Positions 30,055-45,000 of a stretch of 64,000 bases of DNA are shown in pieces. How positions within the stretch are numbered: the first letter of the stretch is position 1; each line of letters starts with the position of its first letter. The DNA is taken from positions 31,994,392-32,058,391 of the forward strand of contig CM057142.1 of the NCBI GenBank assembly GCA_029964075.1, in the 5' to 3' direction. Both the position numbers and the translations under genes were made by a program. This DNA comes from Patiria pectinifera. Lineage: Eukaryota > Echinodermata > Asteroidea > Valvatida > Asterinidae. The notes under the pieces are model-generated. The model searched no databases. It was not told the origin of the DNA and worked only from the letters and a program-made list of their open reading frames with translations.

Positions 30055-33000
30055 GAGTAACTCCTCCATATAAAATTAAGTGGGCATGGCAACTAGCATC
30101 AGCAACGGGGGAACCCACGACATCCTCAGCCGCCTCACCGACATCGATGTGACTGTGAGCAAGACGTCCAAGAGTAGAAAGGATGGAGCACAGGAGGAGG
30201 GGGCGGGGCAGGCTGAGGGTGTGGACTGGAAGGAGCGATACGTACTGCTGGAGGAACAGCTGGATAAGTTCCGCTTGCAGGCCACCAAGATACGCACTGT
30301 GCTCGGCGAAAGGGTAGGTCTCTTCAGTTGGATTTCTAGGACCCCCTTGTTGTGGATCAGCCCAGCAGAAAATAATGAAAACAAAACTTTTGTTTTTTGA
30401 AGAAAAAAAAAAGGCTGGTAAACATTCGCAAGCAGTGTCATGTGGTTATAAATGTATGGTAATTGGTTGGAAAATGTTTTACCTGACCACACTTTCAACT
30501 TCTGCTATTTCTTTTGGGCCAAGTAAAAAAGGAAATAGTTTCTTGTCCGCGCATTTTATAAAAAAGGAGAGGAGGCGGCCTCCTTTTTTTTCCCAAGATG
30601 ACTGATTTTCCAAGATGCATTCTTCCACTCTTTTGCTGATACTTTTGTGTCCAAATCCAAACACTATATTCTAACAAATTCTAAACTTTGCACACATAGG
30701 CCTACAGTAGCTACCATTTTGCTGGAAGCACGTTAAAGATAAAAAATAAATTGCAAACAAATCAAAAAAGAAAGAAAAAAGGAGGCAGCCGGGGAAAAAG
30801 GAAGCGGGCAGGGACGAGTAACTGGTTTATTTTTATAATTGGCCATAAGAGTTCATTTGCGTAGCTGAAAACTGCCAACGATGCAAAATTCCATACTTCA
30901 TCAGCCCCGTAGAAGCTTGCTGACTTCAGAGCGCACTTCCAATGGCCTCAATCGCCTCTCAAAAGTGGGGGGACATACCGGTACCTTGATAAGATCTAAT
31001 GCAAGCCTGAAGCACGAAGCCCAAACGGCGTGTTCGGGGCCTGCTTAAGGGCCCCGAAAATTTTTGGATTCTAGACGCTCTGTGGTGCAATCTGAGGCAA
31101 TTTCTGACCACCAAAACCATCATTTTCAAGTTTGGAGTCATTGAATCAGCTATTCTGAGCTTGAGAATCACTATAGTACCGGTAGGCTACACTTTTTATT
31201 CAGGGACGGAAAAAGTGGGGGGGGGGGGGGAGGGAGGGGACATATATGATATTCCCCCCCACTTTTTAAAGTGGGGGGGGGGGACTTGTCTCCCCCCCCC
31301 CACCGATTGACGCGGTGCCCTGAGCACTTCCTACATATATACATGTATGTACACACATGTACATACATCTGTAATACTACCCTGTGAGTACTTCTGTTAT
31401 TCACATTTTGCTATGCTCTACAGTGTTATGCAGCATCTGTACACAGGTTTGTATGGCTTTATAATAGAGGACAGACACACATCGTACGGTTATGTGCTTG
31501 GTCTAGATATGGGAGAGTGTTGTATTACAGGGACAAAAGGAAACACAAAGAATTGTCCTCTGGCGTATAGAAATTCACCACTGGGTGTACATGTACCATA
31601 GGTGTGTCCATACACATCTGTGATCAAGGGTGAAATTGTGTGTGATTTGTGACTTTTCACTCATTTTTTTCGTTTATCTTTATCATATTTGATCAACACC
31701 GATTAGAAGTTAAATTCATCAGTTTGCAAATGAAATCTCTTCACATTAATTTGTTGACTCACATTGAGGACCTCTGAACCTCCGCCTCACTGTGTGTCTG
31801 GCTTTTGTGTCCTTGTCAGCAATCGGTTTCAAGGACTTCCTTTTTATAGATCAAGGGTATTACACTTTGGACTTTGAAATTTGCAACTGTGAAATTTTAT
31901 ACGAAATAATAAAACATGCTTGTGTACATGTACCTTACTTGTATATGAAAGGACCCCATTTTCTTCAAGAAGACAGATTTTATCTCATTTACGAAAAAGT
32001 GTTTTTATTGCATCCCAAACATCATAAAGTTAAAGGATAGAGAGGGAAATATCCCTAGAGGTAAATTTAATAATGATATTTTTTTTTATTTGTATAGCAT
32101 TTTTACATTAAAATCTCCAAACGCTTTACAAAATATATATATATCAAAACCACATAAAAAGTAACCAGTAAGTTAAAAAGTAGTAGTTCAAACTAAGACC
32201 TTTAAAAAAGAAATGTCTTAAGCTGTGATTTAAAAATTCCAGGTTCAGGAGGTTATGGAATAATAATATTAATATTAAAAAAAAAAAAACAAGCGGTAAC
32301 CCAATTATAGAATGACTCTTCAGAAATTGAACCTTAATTAACTTTTTTGGGGAAAAAATTGGTTTTTTTTTATGTGATGCAACACAAATGGTTATTGTTT
32401 ACTAAAATGTTGCTAGTATTAAGTAAATATGCACATTTCTTAAGAAGCTTCATGAGTTGGTATTTCCGTATATAAATTAGCATAATTTTAATTACAAAAT
32501 GTCACACACGTGACCAATCAAAATGTCACACGTGACCACAGAACAATTCCCATTTAGTAAATCTAAAGCAGAGGGTGTACCAACACATTGTTCATGCATT
32601 CTGTAAATCACAAAAGACTACCGGTAGCCTTTCTCCAAAATAAGTATGGGTGTGTGGCCGTAGAACTTTGTAGAAAAGTGTGAATTTCCGGTATGGGTGA
32701 GATAACATTTTTACGTCTGATGTCACACACGTGACCAAACTTTGATGACCCCTCCTAATATTTTCATACAATTTGTGAAAGTAGAAACTATACTCTGAGG
32801 TAGGGAGTAAAAAGTACTAACCTGATGAATCAGTGAAAGTAATACATGTATGTCTGATAGTTAACAAGGGGTAAAGCTTCAAAAATCAGAAGGACCAAAG
32901 AATGGCCCATAAGACATTGATTGTACCGCACCCCCTCCCCCGAGGACCGACACACAAAGGGAGAACAACAGATCCTTTCAGTCCTCGGGCGTTGGTTCTT

Positions 33001-36000
33001 TTGTTGGAAACGGTCCTCTGTTGTAAGTTTGTGTGCTTAGTTTATGGGAGAGTGATATATTACACCTGGACAAAGGGAAACCCAAAGCATTGTCCTCGAG
33101 AGTAAAGTAAAACCAGAGTGTGTGTACATGTACAACACCAAGGATAGTAATAGTCCTTTTTAATGTCAGAGTCATTTTTCACAAAGTTTATTCAGTGTAG
33201 TGTTTTATTTACATTGATGGTACCAGTACACGTGTGTGATCATTTTTCTCCGTAGAGGTAAATTGCAAGAACAGGAGACTATAATTTTCTAATTTTGGAA
33301 CCCAAGGTCAGTTTAATGTACTATCTTGAGGGAAACAGTGGTTAAATTTATATCGGGATGTCGCCAATACTAAAACTCAAACTACCATGAACGGAAGAAA
33401 AAGGTGTAACCAATCACAATTAATCAATCTTTGGGTGGGAGTGAACCGCGTTAAGCTTCATCAAAATTAATTGTCACAGAAAGTCATTGAGGAAGTGGCG
33501 AATTTACACTACCGTGCGGCCTGTCAAATTAGCTGTCATTATTAGGAGGAGTTGGGAAGGCCAAAAGTCAATTTTGTTGTTTATTTGAGTTCAAATGAAA
33601 TACAAAAATACTGTTTCATGTTATTTCTCCTTCCTGTACATGTATGTTTACTGTTTCAGGCATGTACATGTACTGATGTACTTGTTCATCTTTTCAAATC
33701 GTTACCGTGGACGAAAAATACCAGAGAGCAAAAGAGAACAATATCGTCTACGATTCCCAGCATACGTCCGCGATTGGGGTCGTGTACAAAACCTATGGGA
33801 GTCTTCCTGAAAAGTTAAAGTACAAACAAAAGAGGGACAATAGGACGTCCACTATCGACGGTGAACACACGTTTGTGTATGTAGTGATGTACCGGTACAG
33901 TGGAATCCGGCGACCAGACTCAGAAGCTTTTACTGCGGTGGCGTCGCGCTCATGTGCATGCTGCACATGTTCTTAAAGACAAGGCGCACGCGCATTTTGG
34001 CATTCCTATTGGGAAAAAAAACACGAACTTCAGTCCTTTTTACACAATTATCTTGAAAACTTGTGTTGAAATATAAAAATGCGAGTCTATTGTGAGCGGA
34101 CCTGGGTCAGATCAAACACAGGTTGACAATTGCATGCCGTTCACACTAGCAAGTGGTTTGTACATGTACATGGGTCGCCATTTTCTACCCGATATTCTAC
34201 TTTTCAACATTGTTATTAATTTCATTATACTTTTAGTAGTGAATTATTACATGTACCGGTAAGCTGTAAGTCTTGTTGGTTTTTTTCTTGTATAAATTTA
34301 CATGTCACACGTAATGTAGTTGGAAATTGATTTTACGAACTCCAGGGTTACGTGCACGCTCGCTAGTGCACATCAACACACACATTGTGTCCTTTCATGC
34401 ATACATGTAGGCCTCAGTGCAGACATGTTCCTGACTGTTCTTTCTTGCATTGATTCATAGATTGTGCTACTATCCATATCCATATTCGTCATGAAAAACA
34501 AAACAAAACAAACTGAATGTAGGAGCAAAAACAAAACTTGAATCATGTAAAAGTGCATGTCTGGGAAATGATGCAGACGTATACGTGTACATGTCTGTTA
34601 ATGCAGGATAACTCTGAGCTTCATTCTCAACTGTGCACTTTCACTTTTGAAAATCTTTCATCCATACTAAAGAAATTGAAAGGCCAGTTTATTTAGTACT
34701 ATGAAATGTTCATTGTGTGAGTTTCTGTTGTTGCATACGAGCCTGTAGCAGTTCAGTGGAGTATGTCTGAGCACTCCGAGGGCTGTGCATGGGAGCCCGA
34801 GTACCCGACCGCTGATGTCAGGAACCGGTTCTGGATTATGGGATCGGGTACTCGTAACCAACTTAAAAATTACTTAGTTACTTCTCAGACAGTGAAAAAG
34901 AAAGGGTTTGAATGCCATTTGTGGGGAATTTTCAAAATTAAAACCAGGCTACATGTACCTAAAACTAAGTGATTTCACGTTTATGTGTATTTTAACGCGC
35001 GGCAGATGATACCGGTATTCGCAAAAAGTTGCAGTTTACAGTCATAAAGCTACGGTATAAAGTCCTTCAGACAACTTCCGGGATTTGAATGTCAGGGTTT
35101 GCCTTCTTTTACGGGTACCCAGGTATCTGACTTCAATAGGGTCATTCCGTGTCAATTTTGGACCCGACCCTCACAGATTGAAATGAAATTTGGTGTGATG
35201 ATTGGCCTATACATGTATGAGAAACCCCCAGAACTGAAATTTATTTTGTATTTAAACTTGGCTCGTTAGTTTTTGAGATACAGGTCAACAAACTTTTGAC
35301 TTAAGGGTATCCGTTCCAGTTCTACCCGTAAATACACACCACTAGTCTGAGCTCTAAGGTGAATAAAAAAGAAGGCATCGTGTAACTTGGACATGTGTAT
35401 TCTATTGAAAAATCATATTTGTACAAATTTGGCAGCCAAAAGAACAGACAAAAGTACAATACCTCTTATCAGTGGTGCAGTATGAGAATCTTCATCTAGT
35501 AGAGTCCGGATCCCTGACCAAATCCAACAGGTGTATAGGTAACAGGTGTTTTTCAACAAGTTCCCTCCAATCAAAAGATGGATGGAAGAAATCAATCAAA
35601 CATCAGACCTGCTGTTCCCAGAGTTAAATTATACCCTACCGGTAGGTGTTAATCTTACTGTGGAAGTCGGTCATTAGCTCTAAAAATGAATTTGTTTATA
35701 GCTCTAAAAGTGAATTTGTTTTGTGTGTGTGTGTGTGTGCGTGCTTTCAATGACCTTATATTGCATTTCCTTTATGGTCAAGGAAGTTAAATAGAAAATT
35801 GAAATTCCAGCTGTGAAAGTGTAAGTTCGCCTTATTTTTTTGTCCTTAAAGATTACCAAAGGATAAAAAGAGCGTACCTTGTGGTTTGGGTCTGATGCTA
35901 ATTTTGATTAAATTGTTTTGGTTTTTGCAGATGGAGGATTTGGAAGAGAAAGTTAAAGAGTCCAATGCAAGAGCAGAGAAAGCTGAACAAGAGGTATGTA

Positions 36001-39000
36001 TCCACCTAACCGGGCCGTTGCCAAGGGGGGGGGGGGCCTGGTGGAGCCGGGTCCCCCTTGGGGGGCCATTGCCCCCCCCCCCCCCCACGGCAAAAGCCAT
36101 ACATGTATATTTGTATTTTTTATGGTAGTGGGCCCCCCTAGTTGATAGTATGGCCCCTCCTGATGCTCGGGGCTGGTGACGGTGCTGCACCTAACCCAAG
36201 TTACTTAAAGGGTCATTTGTACAGTAGTCGTCGCTATGGAAGTCATGACTTCACTGAGTCATCAAAGATGCATGTCCTGTGCTCTTGAAAAACGCTACGC
36301 TATTCCGATGTTGCGTCTGCAACCTTCTGAAAAAAGGAAATCCATTTTACGCACAAATGAACCCACACTGCGAAAGCTGAAGTATTATTTGGCAGCCAAT
36401 ATTTCAATTTTTGTGAAAAAAAGTATTCAAGAACTAAACGGCGGTGAATTTTTCGTTCGATGTCTTATTCAAAAATGAATAACTTTTATATTTCTAGGAA
36501 AATAGCAATTGAAAAACTAAATCTATTATTCAAAGTGGAACTCGAAAATAGCACTGGGAACACGTCTTTAAAGTGGTAATTGTATTCTATTTCTCAGAAT
36601 GCCAACTGCATACTCACATACATTGTAATAGGAAATTGCTGTTGGATTGGACGGTGAACAAAAAATCATTAGTTCATGCATAGAGAAAGGCTCACGTAAT
36701 TCTGTAATTTCAGATTATGGGGCACATGAAATTTGCATGCTACACATGTAGCACACGTACATGTACATGTACAGTGTGCATGAAAAAGAATGTTTTATAC
36801 ATGTACACGACATCATTGATATAGTATGTATGCATATAAATTTGTATTTTCATCCATTTTCTACACACGCAGATTCTTTTTTTTACACCCAATATAATGT
36901 TTTCAGTCCAACTATGTTCAGCAGATGCTTGTGTACTGGAAAAACATGTACATGTAGTTTCAGTTTTGTTTGTCACACTTGATCAGAGATCTTACATGTA
37001 TCTGAAACCGTACTTTATGTTCTTCTCAAGCCGAGTAAAAAAAATAAACAGATTCTTGTGCAGGCTTTTTGAACAAATGAAGGAAGCTGGCACCCCCTTC
37101 CCCTCCACCTCCCCCTCTCCCCCCCCCCCCCCCCAAAATGGCGGATTTTCCAAGATGACAGATGGATTCTTCCAGTTTCTCGGAATCTTAAGCTGAATTG
37201 TGTCCAGATCAGCCATCAGCCTGTCACCCTTTCTGCATAGCTACACTTTTTTTATAAACAAATAAAAAGACTGTAATATATTGACAAAATTTGCAAAATA
37301 TCTTGCAAATGTATGAATATAAAAAAAAGGAGGCAGGCAGGAAAAAAGGAAGCAAGCGAGGACAAGAAACTGGTTTATTTTTTTTTTATTACTTGGCCTA
37401 ACCTTGAGAGGTGCACTTGAATTTAGCCTGAGGGAGAATAGGAGTTGCACTGTGTATTCATTCAGTTGAAGGTTAGGTCCACCCTCCAGCAAATGTTGGA
37501 TACAGTCAGGGTACTGTTTTCTATACAGGTCTGCATGTACATTTGGAGCGTTAAGGTGCGGGTAGAATAACAATTTGTCACCTCCAAAACTGTTATTACA
37601 CACTGTACTGTACATGTACATGTGCCGGTGCGTGTAAATAATAAATGGGGGTACAAATGTACTGGATTATTAAAGTTGAATGCAAGGGTGGCATACATTT
37701 AATTTTAATGGATGGGCGGTTTGCGGTACCACCATGTGAATGATACCGTATCTCTTTGTGAGTTGTGTGGTTCTGAGAAGAACCAGTTGGTTCTCATTTA
37801 ATTTTAAGTTGGTTACATTGTGTGGCAAACTTACATGTCCGGTACCAGTACATTATATGCATACGTACCAGACGGGCATATTGTTAAAACTTTAAAGGAA
37901 CTACATAGTTTATATACAGGAAAATCATACAGTATTCGACATTTACGTGTACCCGGTACATTGTACATGTACGCAATTGACAAAACTGTACAGTCATTTG
38001 AGGCCAAGTTCGGGCAAGGACCATTAGTCGACTAGTGGTTGATTTGTGACGTACCTTACGCCTGCGCACTAATAGCAACGTGCAAACGTCTCTAGTCAAA
38101 CGCTGGTCAAAATGTCATCGTAAAACTTCTGGATCCTGGCTCTCTGCTAGCGTTATGAATGCGCGCGGCTATTGGTTACCAGCGAAGCAACCAACCCCAG
38201 TAGGCGACTAGCGTAGTCAACCACCGTCGACTAGACAGAGTTCGGGCAAACGTTAGTTAACCATTGGTCAACTATAGTCCTTGCGCGAACTTGGCCTATG
38301 TTGTGTGCCTCTGATTATGTAATGTAGCTTTTCTTGAAACTCCCAAATACATGATTTTCCTTGAGTCACATTGCAAAGCGCAAGGCACTTAATTTTTTGC
38401 TGTATTTTTGCTGTAATTTATTTGCAAAATGCACATAAAATTGTACAGTTCCTGTACCTGTGTGTACTTCACTAATTATTTCTGTGTACCGTTGCAATGA
38501 GGCTTGTTTAATTTGACTGTTGGCTTGATCAGTGGAGGACCAAATGAGAACAGGTCCACACTCTACTGTACATGTATGTTCAGTGTTCAGTACATGTACA
38601 TGTCCAATATAATATGTTTTATCACGTACTAGTTCCATATTAAATGAAAAATAATGCAAATTGAAAGTACATGTACAGTACAGGTACATGTACATGCAGC
38701 TATACATGTTCAGTGTACATTCAATAGGGGACGTTGAACCCATGGTTGAACAATAGAGGACAATAGGGTCCCCAATTCCCGAAGGTCCCCAATTTGGTGA
38801 TATGTACAAAACATATGGGAGGTCTTCCTAAAAGTTAAAGTACAAACAAAAGAGGGACAATAGGGGGTCCCCGATTGCAGGCAAAAAAATACACACTTGT
38901 GTGCATGTACGTGTAATTTACATAGCATGTGTTACAAAGTTTGTGTTCTTGCAATATTCAAACAACTTTCTACGACAACTGCACTTTTTTTTCTCCTTAT

Positions 39001-42000
39001 CTCAACCTCTCGGTTGTTTCTTCCTTTGTAATTGAATCAATCAGTACACCGTTGGATGACTTTTCAAGAAGCTGAGGCCAGTAGCCATAATTTGCATAAT
39101 TCAATATGCAGGAAGGGAGGGAAGGGAGGATATAGTGCTAGATAACAACAACGAGTCCTGCCAGGCCTAGATTACAAATTTAATATGGATTGTGCCCCGG
39201 GCAGTGTTTCTCTTCTCCGCTTGCTCTTGTATCCAAATGCGAAGGAGAAATAACAAGTTGAGGAGATGGATTTCAATATTAAAAGGCATTTGGATTTCAG
39301 ATCACGGGATGTCAGTTGACCCGAGGGAGGTATTTTTGGGCTCACTTTTTTTCTCCATTTTTCCCCTTTCATTGTATTATACAATTTGTTGGGTGTTGCT
39401 GTTTAGCCTTTGTTGCGCTGACTGAATAATCCATGCAGAGCTACCGTATAGCATAATATTTACTGGCATTGGAAATTTGTTTCTTCATTTGACATGTAGT
39501 TGTATTACTGTGTACATTTTACGTGTACAGTTTACAGCTAACACTGACGATACTCGACCACAGTACTCTGAAAAAAATTATTGCCAATACTGTTTGAAGT
39601 CCTTGTCTGTGAAAAAAAAACATGTGCAACTATGACGAGAAACACTATTTTTTGACAATCGCTCAGCTCATCTGATGAGTGACTGGGAAAAGTACTAGTT
39701 CAAATTTCATTAACTTCTTCATCACTGTTCCAGTTTTTTTGATAATGTACTTGTTCATGTACCTTTTTTTTTAAAACTCAGTACAGGTAATTTTTTCCCA
39801 ACATATTTTGCGAATGAGTTACTGTTGAGTGAGTGAACACATTCATTTCTCAATATAGTGGACATTAACATCCATGTGCATTACATTGTAATACAGCACC
39901 TGTTACTTGTAAATGCAGTCAGATCATTTTCTACAATATTTTTTAGTAGAAAATGGAGTAAACCAAAGGTACAATGTAGATAGAAAATCTTCATTAAAGA
40001 ACAGAACAAAACAGAAGTACAGAACGAAACAGAACATTTACAATTTCTTAAGTTAAACTTGGTGGAAGACACTGTGTGTAAAGGGAAAAAAAACCAAGGA
40101 AAACAAAACAGCATTGAAGTAAAGTCAACTTTGTGTTCTTTAAGTAATGTTCCACATGCTTCTCCACACAAGTTTAAACATGTACCGGTACATGTACATA
40201 CATACATTTATACATGTATGTCACTCACTGCCTTAATAATGCACGTGTGATGTACATGTACATAAATTTATGCATACAATGTACATGTTGAACAAATGCA
40301 GTGTACGGCACATACTAGCAGGACGCTGTCTGCATTCCGGATTTCCAACAATACGCTTCAAAACTTGAAAGGTTTGATTGACGACGCAGTCAGACTCACA
40401 TTGACCAACATTTTGACATTCAGGCAAGGTTCCATTTTCCACTCGATGCAAGGCCCTTTCAAGCCAACAACAAGTCTTCTCCCAACACAAATCAAATTGA
40501 TCGATAAATTTCTGCAGCACTTGAGAAACAATTAAAGCCCTTGATGTAGACCTCCAATGAAATATTGGGAAGAGGTTGTTGAAGCTAAGTAGGGCCATTT
40601 TCACGTGGGAGCAGGCTACATGTAGGTAGGAGATGCCCTTCATTCGAGCAACTCATATGTCCAACTTTGTCACCCTTGGCATGATGATGATTGGAGGTCA
40701 TCACCGATCACTTAAGTCCTTTACGGCTGATGGGCAAGTTTGAGACTTTGTGTTCATCCTTGCTGAGATTGAAATTGTGTACTCTATACACTGTTACACG
40801 TACACAATATAGCCTTCGTGTGTACATTGATTGTTGGTTTTTCAAAATTTGATGAATTATCTGATATACATGTATGTTGCTGCACTTTTCCCAAGAAAGT
40901 TAGAATTTCCTCCATCGTAGGCTTCCACTATCAAAGCATTACATGTATACAGTAATTACACAAAAACCCTTTTTACATTGTCCGTATGTATAATTACAGG
41001 TACATTGTACATGTAAGTAATGGAGAAAATAAGCATTTTTTTGGTTTGGCTTTTACATGTAATTTAGGGGTGCACAAAGTCTGCCAAAAATGATATCTCA
41101 TTAACAGATTTAGTTTTGTATAATACGACATCTATCGGTACAGTGTACATGTGCATGTACATGATATTAATTTGTGTCTTGTGCAAAATGTGATGGTCCA
41201 CTCCCTTATTTGTGTTACACTCAAACTTGTGAGCTAGCGGTATAAGGTACCGGTAATTCACACCATGAATGATTAATTAGCATTTGTCATCAGTTTGCGA
41301 GGTCTGGACTCCAGGAGAGCTATGATGAACCATTGCATTCAGATATTAGGCCTATAAATGAAATATTTAAATATTGTTTACCTAAAATTAATTTTAGCCA
41401 AAAAATAGTTAGTGTTTTGTGAAGGGGAAAAAATATTTTTCCATATTCTATCTCACTGGTACAGGGTACGTCACTCAAATAAAAAGTCTTGTCCCCTTTT
41501 ATTTGATCAAACATTTGTGGTTGTGATGCTTGTAGTGCTGAAGATTTCCTAAATTTTCCGCTTGTCAGTGGTGTCCACTTTTGTATGGAATTGCCCAGTA
41601 TGCAAATTTCTGTCTTGCTTGGAGAGTCTGGCCAATCAGACTAAGAGGAACCCAAACAATTTTTGTGCAAATTGTGAGGAAGCCAAGGGATACCAGCCGT
41701 CTTTGTTTGGTTGGCAGTTTGCTGATCAATAATATGCATCCCAATCAAGCCATCGGTGGGTTGCGATTGCTACAACGGTTTCCTCTGGGGAGGAGTCTCT
41801 TCCTCTCTGACTCCCCCCGCTTCGAAACACAATAAGACAAAGTCTCACCGAGGCTGTTTTTGTCAACAACAATGGGTAATGTAACCATCGCCCGATGCTT
41901 CATTTATTTGACCGTGTGCTTTGTCTGTTGGACTTGGTATAATTTGATATGAAAAATTTGCTGATTTTTTTTTCTCTCTAAATTTGGACTTGCAGTGCAT

Positions 42001-45000
42001 AAGTGCATCATGTTTGCTGTGTGACTGGGTAATCTTATTTTGTCTGTGATTGAATTGTACCGGAGCACATGAAGTAATGTTCAATATATGTTTAGTAACT
42101 TAAGATCCAATCGATGAGACTTCAAGGGTACACATGTACAGTGTGCAAAATGTGTTCATCAACGAGCATTTTTTAGGCATTGCACTCCGCATGAACTTGC
42201 ATAAATTTACATGAAAACCTATTCTTGTGTAATGTACAGCACTATTATTGGAGCATAATTTAAACTATATTTGAAAAAAAGATATGTAGCACCGAAAATA
42301 ATAATGACTGGAAAAGCCAATTTCAGAAACTACTTTTAGATGGAAAAATTACTGAAATTGCTCAATACATTCAAAGAATATCACCATTTAAACGCAATGT
42401 CCCAAAAACCTGTTTCATAAAAAAAAGAAGCAATTTATGTGTGTTCTGACTGTTCGAAACTACAAAGAAAATGACACAGAATACTTGTTTCAACAACTGT
42501 CAACAACTGTAGTACACATTATCTTTATTAACAATAATAACCCTGTTTAGGCAAACAATATGATTTATAAAATCCACTTTTTTCTTCTTCTAAAGACGGG
42601 CCTTCAAAAGGACTTTGTGGAATATTTTCACTTTTAAACTGAGGTTTTTTCGCTGGTGAAGTTTGAAGACAATTGTGAGAAAGATTCTTGAAATCGCATT
42701 TTTGGACGAAAGAGGTTTTTATTGTGTTTAAATGGTGTTATACTTTGAACGGATTGAGCAATAGAAGTAATTTTTTTTTATCTAAAAATGGTTTATGAAA
42801 TTGGCTTTCCAGTCATTATTATTGTTGGTGCTACATATTTTTTTGATATGAAATATATTTTTTGAGGTTTGGGTTCCACTTTTTTGACTCACCCTGTGTG
42901 TGTTTGAAAACCACATAATGGCTGTTCAAAATACATTCATAAATACCTCAGACAGTTTAGCTATTCCTATTGGTCGAGAGCCAGTCACGTGGCCGGTCTT
43001 AAACGGATGATAAAGACATGGCTAGCTGGTCTTAAACACTTTTCCAGTGTCACAATAAAATGTGGACTCCTAAAAATCCAGTGCCTCTTACCGTTTCATT
43101 GGTTGAACGTTCACAATCCTCACGTAGGCATGCGCAACACTACAAGCAAGACAGAATTTTATAGTTCTAAATTCAAAATGCAACGCCCCAGGTGCGTTCT
43201 GCGTGACATCGCGCAGAACATGCTACGCGCGCGTCAATCTCCATAAAAGGGTTGTTTACATCTTACTCGCCAGCTGAACACTCCATTATTTTGCTAGAGG
43301 GATGTTTCAAAAAGCATGAAGTGAACTTGTTGAACAAAATCAGGATTTTTTGAACGAATTATTTGATATTTTTTTACGGATAAGGTATTTATGAATGGGA
43401 ATAAATATGTGCTCGGTCGGTATTTATCACTCTGTTTAATACCGCTTAGAGTCTGGGTGCTGATAATTACCCTCGCCTCCGGCTCGGGTAATTATCAGCA
43501 CCCAGACTCTAAACGGTATTAAACGAGTGATAAAAACCTCCGGAGCACACATTTATTCCCTTATTAATGTACAATGCCAATACCAAATGTGTATTTTGTA
43601 CTGTACACTTAAATGGCCTCATCGAAAATAGCTTCATGTACTGTATCGCATTGACATCTGTCCAAACACAATTATTGTGGAAACTTCAATGACAATTTCA
43701 GATGTGGTGTTCAAAAAACATCTGAAATGGTCATTTAAGTGTGCACAATACAATGTATGTTCTAAGTTACGGGTGCATGTACATGTACATGTATTCAGCT
43801 ATTCTAGGGATAATATTGCAGTAGTACATAAAATACCAGTAGGTCCTACAAATACCGGTAATGTACATGTACATGTAGTTGACTTGAGTTTTTACATGTA
43901 AGAACTTGTGGTAAAAGTCCATTTCGGTTAGTCAGTGTGGTTTCTGTCTAAATGGAGAGTTGGAACAGGAAACGACAGAGGTTATCAAAGCATCATTTAT
44001 TTTTAACGTACCGGTACTTTGCACTCATAAAACTTTGAAACCCAAGGAAAGATTTTGCCAAGCATGTTGGAGCCGGTCGGACCCAACATGTTGGTTGGAA
44101 CCCCAGCTTCACGCTATCAAGAAAACAAGAGGCTCTACCTGGGTAGTAAATTATCTAACATAAATGTACAGCAGAGCCTTGTACAGTCCGGTGTAAAGTG
44201 CAAACGGTAGGCCCTACGCCTCGCCTGAGACCCTTGTTTGATGGGGCCCAGTTCCACTTACGATGGACCCGTGTACTACACTGGTACTGTATACATTGTA
44301 AAGGCCTTATTTACATGTAATGGAACTCAAAAAAAGTTTTCTTCAGTTAAAAAAATAAAAATATCTTACTTAATTAACGTTTGGTCAGACAACTGAAAAG
44401 GTCATGAAGCAGGAAGGAGGAAGTTTGACCACTCCAGCCGGTCACTTCCGAGTACCTTTAACCCATTAACTGACCACCAGATGTCAAAAGGGTGTGTTTC
44501 CAAAGATCTACATGTACACATACGACAATGCCTGTTAATAAATAAAGCACTTTAAAACATTTCCGCACTTTGCATTATAAAACATTTCCGCTAGATACCG
44601 TACCCCCCAGAAATTGAGTGTTGCATGTTTTCCTGAATTGTCCACTGTAACATTGAGCAAATTCATTGATGGTTTTAGCGTTAATTGTGTCTGGCCATCT
44701 TTTGGACACCCCTATTTTATTTTGCAAATTATACATTTACACATGTACATGTACATGTTATTGCATGGAATTTGAGCAACTTGGACACCCTGTTCTTCAA
44801 TTCAAGGCAAATTTGGACACCCGTTTTGAAATGTTGGCTAAAGCCCTGAAAATCACTTACAGTTGTATATATTGTCAAAAGTTAATTTTTTCCCCTAATA
44901 TTCACACTCTAAATGCAGCTCAGGTGTTGGCAATTTTAGTAATTTTCTTGGAACGTCCTCTGCGTGCCTCTTATTAACCATTACCCAATGATATTTCAGC

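Noticed and set aside
40233-40643. 136-codon minus-strand ORF in PLEKHH intron 2
   Set aside because: No recognisable motif, and its ends run into TACATGTA simple sequence. Kept only as a low-interest finding.
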